From: Xylophilus sp. Leaf220
Lineage (GTDB): Bacteria; Pseudomonadota; Gammaproteobacteria; Burkholderiales; Burkholderiaceae_C
DNA length: 64,000 nt
NCBI RefSeq assembly: GCF_001421705.1
Contig: NZ_LMKO01000024.1
Coordinates: 136,458 to 200,457 of the forward strand
Direction: 5' to 3'
Shown here: piece after piece, positions 1 through 7,605 of the stretch
Layout of the letters: the number at the start of each line of letters is the position of its first letter
Numbering within the stretch: the first letter of the stretch is position 1
Program-made: the position numbers and the translations under genes
Notes under the pieces: model-generated
Seen by the model: only the letters and a program-made list of their open reading frames with translations
What the model was told of the DNA's origin: nothing
Databases searched by the model: none

Positions 1-212
1 TGGGAGCCGACGTGCCCGCCGCGGCCGTCCAGGCCTGGCGCGATGCGTTCCGGCAGGCGATGGAGGCGCCCGGCTATCCCGCCCTGCGGGCCGCACAGGG
101 CCTGTACCCGTTCAGCCTGACCGGCGACGCGCTGGACACCTATGTGCAGCAGCAACTGGCGGCCTACAGTCAACAGGCCGAGAGCCTGGGACTGCGGCGC
201 TGGGGCCGTTGA
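1..212 (+). CDS. C-terminal end of a Bug/TctC-family periplasmic solute receptor (partial)
   Basis: The gene enters from the left edge and only about the last 70 codons are visible, in the frame ending at the TGA at 210-212. The tail contains a GLYPFSLTGDALDTYVQQQ segment followed by a short helix ending LGLRRWGR. This is the usual C-terminus of the Bug/TctC receptors of Burkholderiales, where a LypFsLtG motif precedes the last helix. Such proteins bind carboxylates or related small solutes in the periplasm for tripartite tricarboxylate transporters. The ligand cannot be inferred from this fragment. Confidence 0.7.
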   Translation, partial: GADVPAAAVQAWRDAFRQAMEAPGYPALRAAQGLYPFSLTGDALDTYVQQQLAAYSQQAESLGLRRWGR

Positions 213-710
213 AGCCGGGCCGGCTGTCGGGGTCCGATCCGGAAATCCTGCGCAGGCCGACATAGGCTCCCTTGCCGAGGCAAGCCGGAAAGCCAGGGCG
301 ACGACCGCGCTTACTCAACGCCAAGCGCGCCGCCTATCGGTCGCGTCCTACGTGCACCGTAGGAGCGATCCCCATTTTAGTAAGCATGCAACCATACGCA
401 ATTTTGGCCGGAATTTAATCGGGGGATTCTTGGCGGACACGCCGAGCCGTGTCGATTCCAGCGATGGTGCGGCCTGCCGCCGCAGGGCCGTGTCGGCACC
501 GACCGGCCAGGCACATCCGCTGGGGTCTGCTGACCCATCGGTCTGCAACCCGAGGTAAGTCTCGAATCTTTCGGGCGCATTCGCTGCGTAAATCGAGCAC
601 CCTCCAAAGCGCACGTTTCTACCCGGAACGTGCCCTCGTCGCTTTCGGGTGCAGGGTCGGTCCATCGCATCGTCGCGGACCCGACGCCGGCACCCCCACA
701 ACAAGAACGC
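213..710. other. Long intergenic region ahead of the pga operon
   Basis: About 500 bases without a convincing gene. The part from 370 to 420 is much more AT-rich than the surroundings and is the likeliest place for the pga promoter (a TTTAAT hexamer lies at 414-419, with only a weak -35). A stem-loop with arms TCCTAC (346-351) and GTAGGA (359-364) sits just upstream; it could end the preceding transcript or be a regulator site. No known riboswitch consensus was recognised. If transcription starts near 425 the pgaA leader would be nearly 290 nt. Confidence 0.4.
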
Positions 711-3413
711 ATGCCTGCCGCTACACCGATCGCCCATCGCGCACCCCGACTCCTCCCACCCAGAACCACCCACCACCAGACCTTCGCCGCATCGTTGCGC
801 AGGCGCTGCCCATCGCCTGCAACACTGTGCCACCTGGCCGTCATGCTGGCCATGGGCACCGCCATGCCCGCCGGCGCGCAGCTGCAGGCGTCCGCCGCGG
901 TTTCCCCCCCGGCCGGCACGCAAGCCGGCGCAGCGCTCGCCGCCCCTCCTACCCCGCTGCAACCCTACGGCCGTGCGCCGCACGACGCGCTGATCGAGCG
1001 CTGGCGTGCCGAGCGCACGCCCGCTGCGGCGTCCGCAGCCCTCGCGCAACTGGCTGCCTGGCGGCAGGCGCCCGACCTGCCTGCCGATGCGCGGGCGCGC
1101 GTGGCGTCCGACCTGGTGACGGTCGCCTCGCAGTCAGGCGACGCGGCGCAGGCGGTGGCCGCCGCCCGCGGCGTGCCGCTGGCGGAACTGCGACCCTATG
1201 CACTCGGCGCCGCCGTGGGGGCGGCCCGCGCGATGGGCGACCGGGCCCTGCAGGGCGAGGCCGTCGCGCAGTGGCGCCGGGTGGCGCCGCAGGACTGGGA
1301 GCCGCGGGTGGCCGAGGCGATGTTCCGGATCGACAGCGGCACGCTCGACGCGGCCGCCGCCGCGATCGAGCGGCTCGCCGCCGACCCGGCCGCTGGCCAG
1401 ACGCCGCGGCGCATCGACCTGCTGGAGCTGCGCGGCGTGCTGGCCGAGGCGCGCGGCGACCGGCTGGGCGCGCTGGGCTACTACCAGCAAGTGCTCGACC
1501 TGCAGCCGGGCCAGCGCTATGCCCTGCGCGCCCGGGTGTTCCTGCTGGCCGACGCCAACGCCGCCGCTGCCGCCTGGCGCGATGCCGAGGCGCTGGAGCG
1601 CACCGAGGCGGGCCGCTTCTCGCGCCTGGAAATGGCGCGGCTGCAGCAGAACGCCCTGGGACAGCGCCTGGGCTGGGCCGCGGCCGAGCGCGACCATGTC
1701 GAGCAGGGCCGGCCCACGGCGCGCCGCTTCGACAAGCTCGACGCGGTGATCGCCGATCTGGCCGCGGCGCGCACGCGGTTCGAGGCCGGCCCCGACGGGG
1801 CCACGCCCGCCTGGCAGGTGGTGCGCAGCGGCCTGTGGGGCGACGCGGTCTTCGCGCTGTCGGAGCGGGCGCGCGCGGCCGACACGGTGGCGCTGTACGA
1901 GGAGGCCGGCCGCCGCGGCATCGCGATGCCCTGGTACGCCACCGGCGCGGCCGCGCTCGCCTGGCAGCAGCAGCGCCGCTCCGACCGCGCGGTGCCGCTC
2001 TTCGAGCAGGCCATCCGCGAGGCCGGCCCTGCGCTGCAGGGCCCGACCAACCTGCACGTGGGGCTGCTCTACGCCTACCTCGACACCGGTGCGTTCGGCC
2101 CCGCCGAGACCCTGATGCGCCAGCTGGAAGGCGCCACGCCGGTCGCCCTGCGCCTGTCGCCGGTGGGCGGGGCGTCCAACCCCGAATACGGCGACGTGCA
2201 GGGCCTGCGCGCGCTGATGTCGCTCTACACCGACCAGCCCGCCCGGGCGCAGCAGCAGTTCCAGGCCTTGGTGGGGGCCGCCGCCTACAACGAAGGTTTC
2301 CTGGTGGGCCGTGCCCGCACCCAGCGGCTGCGCGAGCATCCGCAGGCCGCGGCGGCGCAGTTCGAGCAAATCCTCGCCGACCGGCCCGATTCGGTCGAAG
2401 GCCGTGCCGGCTATGCCGAGACGCTGCTCGACCTGCAGGAATTCGGCCCCGCGCTGAAGCTGTCGCAGCAGTTGCAGGCCGACTACCCCGACTCTCCCGC
2501 CGCCCGCAGCCTGGCCCGCCAGGTGCGGGCGGCCACCGGTGCGCGGCTGGAGATCGAGGCCGGTGCCGGCGAAGGCGGCCGGGCGCTCGCCAGCCGCGAG
2601 GCGCAGGTGCGGCTGCGGCTCAGCTCGGGCCTGATCGACGCGCGCTGGCGCGTCTTCTACGAGCAGGTGCTGGGCCAGGCCACCGTGAGCGACGACGAGG
2701 GCCGCACCCGGCGCGCGCGCGGCGGCATCGGCCTGCAGTACCAGCAGGGCCGTTGGGACCTGGAAGGCCAGCTGCACCAGAGCAACGGCGGCACGCCGCG
2801 CACCGGCGCCGCCGTGGGCCTGCGCTACCGCGCCAGCGACGCCTGGCGGCTGCTCGCCCGCTTCGACACCAACTCGCCCGACGTGCCCTGGCGCGCCTGG
2901 CGGGCCGGCATCTCGGCGCGCGAAACGGCCGTCGGCGCCCGCTACATCGTCGACGAATCGCGCGAGTTCCGCAGCGAGCTGCAGCGGCTCGACTACCGCG
3001 ACGGCAACGGCCGCACCGCGCTCTCGGGCAGCTGGCGCGAGCGCTGGTGGAGCAGCCCGCGGCTGCAGTTCGACAGCACGGTCTCGGCCGACACGTCGCG
3101 CCAGCAGACCGATGCGGTGCCGTACTTCAGCCCGCGGCGCGACGCGTCTTTGATGGCCGAGGGCCGGCTGCAGTGGCTCACCTGGAAGAACGACGACCGC
3201 GTCTTCTCGCAGGTGTTCGAGGCCGGTGCCGGCCGCTACGAGCAGGTGGGCTTCGGCAGCGGCCCGGTGTGGATGGCGCGCTACGGCCACCAGTGGACGC
3301 TGGGGCCGGCGATGCGCGTCAGCTACGGCCTGGGCGTGGTCAGCCATCCCTACGACGGCGTCGCCGAACGCCGCCGCCAGCTCTTCCTGAACGCCACGTT
3401 CCCGCTGCAGTGA
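711..3413 (+). CDS. pgaA: PgaA, outer-membrane porin for poly-beta-1,6-N-acetylglucosamine export
   Basis: A protein of about 900 residues: a signal peptide with a basic stretch then LAVMLAMGTAMPAGAQ, a long alpha-helical region of tetratricopeptide-like repeats rich in Ala, Leu and Arg (roughly residues 80-600), and a C-terminal part of alternating aromatic and polar residues ending in FPLQ, typical of an outer-membrane beta-barrel. PgaA passes the partly deacetylated polymer through the outer membrane; the TPR part is known to bind the polymer and PgaB. It is slightly longer than E. coli PgaA (807). The ATG at 711 was chosen because it leaves a clean signal peptide; no good ribosome site supports it, and a GTG at 630 or ATG at 843 are possible. 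First gene of pgaABCD. Confidence 0.9.
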   Translation: MPAATPIAHRAPRLLPPRTTHHQTFAASLRRRCPSPATLCHLAVMLAMGTAMPAGAQLQASAAVSPPAGTQAGAALAAPPTPLQPYGRAPHDALIERWRAERTPAAASAALAQLAAWRQAPDLPADARARVASDLVTVASQSGDAAQAVAAARGVPLAELRPYALGAAVGAARAMGDRALQGEAVAQWRRVAPQDWEPRVAEAMFRIDSGTLDAAAAAIERLAADPAAGQTPRRIDLLELRGVLAEARGDRLGALGYYQQVLDLQPGQRYALRARVFLLADANAAAAAWRDAEALERTEAGRFSRLEMARLQQNALGQRLGWAAAERDHVEQGRPTARRFDKLDAVIADLAAARTRFEAGPDGATPAWQVVRSGLWGDAVFALSERARAADTVALYEEAGRRGIAMPWYATGAAALAWQQQRRSDRAVPLFEQAIREAGPALQGPTNLHVGLLYAYLDTGAFGPAETLMRQLEGATPVALRLSPVGGASNPEYGDVQGLRALMSLYTDQPARAQQQFQALVGAAAYNEGFLVGRARTQRLREHPQAAAAQFEQILADRPDSVEGRAGYAETLLDLQEFGPALKLSQQLQADYPDSPAARSLARQVRAATGARLEIEAGAGEGGRALASREAQVRLRLSSGLIDARWRVFYEQVLGQATVSDDEGRTRRARGGIGLQYQQGRWDLEGQLHQSNGGTPRTGAAVGLRYRASDAWRLLARFDTNSPDVPWRAWRAGISARETAVGARYIVDESREFRSELQRLDYRDGNGRTALSGSWRERWWSSPRLQFDSTVSADTSRQQTDAVPYFSPRRDASLMAEGRLQWLTWKNDDRVFSQVFEAGAGRYEQVGFGSGPVWMARYGHQWTLGPAMRVSYGLGVVSHPYDGVAERRRQLFLNATFPLQ

Positions 3414-3424
3414 CCGCATCCGCC

Positions 3425-5599
3425 ATGACCTTCTCCCTCCCCGTCTCCTTTCGCTGCAGACCGCTGCGGCGCGTCCTGCTGGCGTTCTGCGCCCTCTTCT
3501 TCCTGGCGGCATCCGCGCATGCGCAGCGGATGCTGCCGCCCGACCCGCAGGACGGCCTGCATTTCCGGGTGATCGCACTGCACGACATCCGCGAGAACGT
3601 GCGCGCCAGCTTCGAGTCCGACCCGGAAGAGTCGGCCCTCGACCAGCGCACGCTGGCGGGCCTCTTCTCGTGGCTGCGCGACGACGGCTGGACGGTGGTG
3701 AGCCTGTCGCAGATCGTGGCCGCCCGCAACGGCGGCCCGCGCCTGCCGCCCAAGGCGATGCTGCTGAGCTTCGACGACGGCTACCGCAGTGCCTACACCA
3801 AGGCCTACCCGCTGCTGCAGGCCTTCGGCTACCCGGCGGTGATGGCGCTGGTAACCTCCTGGCTCGACGTGCCCGAGGGCCAGCGCGTGCCCTGGGGCAG
3901 CACCACGCTGCCGCGCGAGCAGTTCCTGACCTGGCCGCAGGCCGCCGAGATGGCCCGCTCGGGCCTGGTGGAGTTCGCGAGCCACACCGACGCGCTGCAC
4001 CTGGGCGTGCCGGCCAACCCGCAGGGCAACGTGCTGCCTGCGGCGGCCGCCCACCGCTACGACCCGCAGACCGGCACCTACGAAACCGACGCCGCCTTCG
4101 GTGCCCGGGTCGAGGCCGACCTGCGCCGCAGCCGCGCCCGCATCGAGCAGGAAACCGGCAAGCCGGTGCGCGCCCTGGCCTGGCCCTACGGCAGCTACAA
4201 CGCGCAGGCCCTGGCCGCCGCGCGCCGCGCGGGCCTGGAGATCGCCCTGACGCTCGACGACGGCGCCAACGACCTGCGCCAGCCCGACGCGCTGCAGCGC
4301 ATCTCGCGCACCCTGGCCAGCTACGAGCACGAGGCGCCCGACTACGCCTGGCTGCTGCGCCAGGCCTACGGCCCCGACTACGCCACGCCGCACCGCGCGA
4401 TGCAGGTCGACCTGGACTACGTCTACGACCCGGACCCGGCGCAACAGGAGCGCAACCTGTCGCGCCTGCTCGACCGGGTGCGGGCGATCGGCCCGTCGTC
4501 GGTCTACCTGCAGGCCTATGCCGACCCCGACGGCGACGGCGTGGCCGACGCGGTGTACTTCCCCAACCGGCACCTGCCGGTGCGGGCCGACCTGTTCAGC
4601 CGGGTGGCCTGGCAGTTGCGCACCCGCACCGGCGTGCAGGTGTATGCCTGGATGCCGGTGATGGCCTGGCGGGTGCCCGCCAACGGCCCCCGCCTGCAGC
4701 CGGTGGCCGCCCCGGCCGGCACGCCTGCGCCCGCCACGCCGCGCTACCACCGGCTCTCGCCCTTCGATCCGGCCGCGCGCACCTGGATCGGCGACCTCTA
4801 CGACGACTTGGGCCGGCATGCGATGTTCGCCGGCGTGGTGTTCCACGACGACGCCACCCTGGCCGAGGACGAGGACGCATCGCCCGCCGCGCTGGCCGCC
4901 TATGCCGGCTGGGGCCTGCCCGCCGACATCGCGAAGATCCAGGCCGACCCCGACCTGCGCGCCCGCTGGACCGCCGGCAAGTCCCGCGCGGTGACCGCCT
5001 TCACCCAGGAGCTGGCCCAGCGGCTGCGCGCCTGGCAGCCGCAGCTGCGCACCGTGCGCAACGTGTACGCCCGGCCGCTGCTGGAGCCGGCGTCGGAGGC
5101 CTGGTTCGCCCAGAACTACACGCTGTCCCTGGCCGCCTATGACTACACCGCCGTGATGGCGATGCCCGCGATGGAGAAGGTGCCCGCGGCCGAGGCCGAC
5201 GCCTGGCTGCAGTCGCTGGTGGCCGTCGCCGCCGCCACGCCGCAGGGGCTGGAGCGCACCGTGTTCGAGCTGCAGGCCCGCGACTGGACCACCGGCCGGG
5301 CCGTGCCCGACGCGACGCTCGCCCGGCAGTGGGAGGTGCTGCGCCGCAAGGGCGCTCGCAACCTGGCGTACTACCCGGACGACTTCCTCCACGACCAGCC
5401 CGGCCTGGCGACGGTGCGCGAGGCGATGTCGCTGCGCATCCTGCCGCTGCCTCCGGGCCGGCCGGCCGCGGCCGGCGCGGGCGCCGCCGATGCGCGCGCG
5501 CCCGCCAGTCCCACCGCAGCCGGACCCGGTGCCGGCACCGCGTCGGCGGCCTCGCCGCCCGCGACCGACCCGGCGCCCCTGGAGCGGGCCACGAAATGA
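3425..5599 (+). CDS. pgaB: PgaB, poly-beta-1,6-N-acetylglucosamine N-deacetylase
   Basis: 724 residues. A signal peptide (LLAFCALFFLAASAHAQ) is followed by a carbohydrate-esterase-4 domain: the ALHDIREN strand (His53-Asp54), LSFDDGY with Asp117/Asp118, and SHTDALH with metal ligands His187 and His192. The second half (about 320-660) matches the PgaB glycoside-hydrolase-like domain. No lipobox cysteine is seen, so unlike E. coli PgaB it is probably a soluble periplasmic protein. PgaB removes some acetyl groups from PNAG, which is needed for export through PgaA. The last about 50 residues are an Ala/Pro/Gly-rich tail not expected in the family. It starts 11 nt after pgaA and its stop overlaps pgaC (ATGA). 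Confidence 0.93.
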   Translation: MTFSLPVSFRCRPLRRVLLAFCALFFLAASAHAQRMLPPDPQDGLHFRVIALHDIRENVRASFESDPEESALDQRTLAGLFSWLRDDGWTVVSLSQIVAARNGGPRLPPKAMLLSFDDGYRSAYTKAYPLLQAFGYPAVMALVTSWLDVPEGQRVPWGSTTLPREQFLTWPQAAEMARSGLVEFASHTDALHLGVPANPQGNVLPAAAAHRYDPQTGTYETDAAFGARVEADLRRSRARIEQETGKPVRALAWPYGSYNAQALAAARRAGLEIALTLDDGANDLRQPDALQRISRTLASYEHEAPDYAWLLRQAYGPDYATPHRAMQVDLDYVYDPDPAQQERNLSRLLDRVRAIGPSSVYLQAYADPDGDGVADAVYFPNRHLPVRADLFSRVAWQLRTRTGVQVYAWMPVMAWRVPANGPRLQPVAAPAGTPAPATPRYHRLSPFDPAARTWIGDLYDDLGRHAMFAGVVFHDDATLAEDEDASPAALAAYAGWGLPADIAKIQADPDLRARWTAGKSRAVTAFTQELAQRLRAWQPQLRTVRNVYARPLLEPASEAWFAQNYTLSLAAYDYTAVMAMPAMEKVPAAEADAWLQSLVAVAAATPQGLERTVFELQARDWTTGRAVPDATLARQWEVLRRKGARNLAYYPDDFLHDQPGLATVREAMSLRILPLPPGRPAAAGAGAADARAPASPTAAGPGAGTASAASPPATDPAPLERATK

Positions 5600-6888
5600 T
5601 CGATTCCCTCGAGACCTTCCTGGGCGTCGGCCTGCCGACCCTGGTCTTCGGCTACGTTTTCTACTACCCGTTCTTCATGGCCTACCTGTGGATGGCCGGC
5701 GGCATCTCGCATGCGCTGGCGTTCGAGCGGGGCGATCCGCTGGAGCAGGACCCGCTCACGCTGCTGCCCTCGCTGCCGGTAGTGTCGATCCTGGTGCCCT
5801 GCTTCAACGAGGGCACGCATGCCCGCGAGGTGTTGGAGCAGGTGATGCGCACCCGCTACCCGTACTACGAGGTGATCGCGATCAACGACGGCTCGACCGA
5901 CGACACCGGCGCGGTGCTCGACGAACTGGCCCGCACCTATCCGCAGCTGCGGGTGGTGCACCATGCGCAGAACCAGGGCAAGGCGGTGGGCCTGAACACC
6001 GCCACCGCCCTGGCGCGCGGCGAGTTCATCCTGGGCATCGACGGCGACGCGCTGCTCGACCGCGACGCCATCGCCTGGCTGCTGCGCCACCTGCTCACCT
6101 CCGACGGCGTGGGCGCGGTCACTGGCAATCCGCGAATCCGAACCCGCACCACCTTGATCGGCCGGATGCAGGTGGGCGAGTTCTCCTCGACCATCGGCCT
6201 TATCAAGCGCACCCAGCAGATCCTGGGCCGGCTCTTCACCGTCTCGGGCGTGATCACGATGTTCCGACGCAAGGCGCTGCTCGACGTCGGCTTCTGGAGC
6301 ACCGACATGATGACCGAGGACATCGACGTCACCTGGAAGCTGCAGATGGCGCAGTGGCGGGTGCGCTTCGAGCCGCGTGCGATGTGCTGGATCCTGATGC
6401 CCGAGAGCATCCGCGGCCTCTACCGCCAGCGCCAGCGCTGGGCCACCGGCGGCATCCAGACGCTGATGCGCTACGGCCTGCCGCTGCTGCGGCCGCGCCA
6501 CTGGCGCATGTGGCCGGTGTTCCTCGAATACGTGGCCAGCGTGGTCTGGGCCTATGCGATGTTCGCGCTGCTGCTGACCGCCCTGGTGCACTACTGGCTG
6601 CCCGACAGCTGGATCCCCGAGGCCTGGCAGGTCGGCATCTTCCCGGCCTGGCGCGGCACGCTGCTCGGCCTGACCTGCATGCTGCAGATGCTGGTGAGCC
6701 TGTGGATCGACCGCCACTACGACCGCTCGCTGCTGCGCTACTTCCTCTGGACCGTGTGGTACCCGATCGCCTTCTGGACGATCACGATGGTCACCACCGT
6801 CCTCGCCCTGCCGCTGGTGCTGATGCGCCGCCGCGGCAAGCGCGCCACCTGGACCAGCCCCGACCGAGGAAACACCCATGCGAGCTAA
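5596..6888 (+). CDS. pgaC: PgaC, PNAG synthase glycosyltransferase (GT2)
   Basis: 430 residues. It is an inner-membrane, processive family-2 glycosyltransferase that polymerises UDP-GlcNAc and feeds the chain across the membrane. N-terminal membrane segments (about 10-40) precede the catalytic domain with NDGS (Asp98), the DGD metal motif (149-151), TED (240-242, catalytic base) and QRQRW (278-282). Several hydrophobic helices follow (about 300-420). Length and motif spacing fit the family (E. coli PgaC is 441). The start ATG at 5596 overlaps the pgaB stop as ATGA, which implies coupled translation. PgaC of other species works only with PgaD and cyclic di-GMP; control of that kind is likely here but cannot be read from the sequence. 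Confidence 0.95.
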   Translation: MIDSLETFLGVGLPTLVFGYVFYYPFFMAYLWMAGGISHALAFERGDPLEQDPLTLLPSLPVVSILVPCFNEGTHAREVLEQVMRTRYPYYEVIAINDGSTDDTGAVLDELARTYPQLRVVHHAQNQGKAVGLNTATALARGEFILGIDGDALLDRDAIAWLLRHLLTSDGVGAVTGNPRIRTRTTLIGRMQVGEFSSTIGLIKRTQQILGRLFTVSGVITMFRRKALLDVGFWSTDMMTEDIDVTWKLQMAQWRVRFEPRAMCWILMPESIRGLYRQRQRWATGGIQTLMRYGLPLLRPRHWRMWPVFLEYVASVVWAYAMFALLLTALVHYWLPDSWIPEAWQVGIFPAWRGTLLGLTCMLQMLVSLWIDRHYDRSLLRYFLWTVWYPIAFWTITMVTTVLALPLVLMRRRGKRATWTSPDRGNTHAS

Positions 6889-7486
6889 GGACAACGCGCG
6901 CCCCGATTTCGACGACTCCTTCTTCGCGCCCGACAGCGTCATGCCCGAGGAGGCCGCCCAGTCGTGGGTGGAGCCGGTCGCCGGCCAGCCGATCATCGAC
7001 GCGGCCCGGGTGCCGCTGCGCGCCTTCAACGCCCACAAGCCGCGGCGCTCGGCCTTCTGGATGTTCACCTGGCTGCACTACCTGCGGCCGGTGCTGGTCG
7101 CCGGCGTCTGGCTGGTCGTGGCCTGGTACGTCTGGAACCACTTCTTCGCGCTGCCGCGCAGCCTGGAGGTGTGGGAGCTGGTGGCCCTCTACGTGGCGGG
7201 CATCCTCTCGATCCTGCTGGTGATGCTGCTGCTGGCACCATTGCGCCGGCGGGAGGAGCAGAGCGAGGAGACCCAGTTCGGCGACTCGGTCCATGCCTCT
7301 ACCTTTCCCGAGATGGCCGACTACGCCGGCATGCCGCAGCGGGACCTGGCGTCGGTGCACCTGGCGCAGCGGGTCGTCGTCCACCACGACGAGGAAGGCC
7401 ATGTGAGCCGGCTCGACATGGAGCCGGTCGAGGCCGAGGCCGCCCTGGCGGCCGCCCGCGCCCGCGGCGTGCCGGCCCTGCGCTGA
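6878..7486 (+). CDS. pgaD: PgaD, PNAG synthase accessory membrane protein
   Basis: 202 residues with two adjacent hydrophobic helices (about 68-90 and 100-122) and a charged cytoplasmic tail. This is the PgaD layout, although it is longer than E. coli PgaD (137) because of both an N-terminal acidic stretch and a C-terminal extension. PgaD stabilises PgaC, and the pair senses cyclic di-GMP in E. coli. The ATG overlaps the end of pgaC by 11 nt. The family is weakly conserved, so the call rests on position and topology. It is the last gene of the operon; a short GC hairpin (GCCCGC / GCGGGC, 7546-7560) lies downstream but without a T-run. Confidence 0.85.
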   Translation: MRAKDNARPDFDDSFFAPDSVMPEEAAQSWVEPVAGQPIIDAARVPLRAFNAHKPRRSAFWMFTWLHYLRPVLVAGVWLVVAWYVWNHFFALPRSLEVWELVALYVAGILSILLVMLLLAPLRRREEQSEETQFGDSVHASTFPEMADYAGMPQRDLASVHLAQRVVVHHDEEGHVSRLDMEPVEAEAALAAARARGVPALR

Positions 7487-7605
7487 GCAGGCGCGAGGGA
7501 ACCTGCCGCACCGGGCGCCGCGGGGTGCCCTACCATCGCAGGCTAGCCCGCAACGCGGGCGGCATGCCGGAACTTCCCCGCGCCGCGCCCGCTCCCACCC
7601 TCGCC

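Noticed and set aside
449..3424. A long open frame running through pgaA in frame with pgaB, giving an apparent 1,716-residue protein
   Set aside because: The first about 990 residues are Arg/Ala/Gly-rich, with no domains, and lie in another frame over pgaA. The real pgaB starts at 3425 with a signal peptide.
1134..3578. Long minus-strand open frames opposite pgaA, pgaB, priA, minC and others
   Set aside because: They are typical antisense frames of high-GC genes, with His/Arg/Gly-rich translations and no domains.
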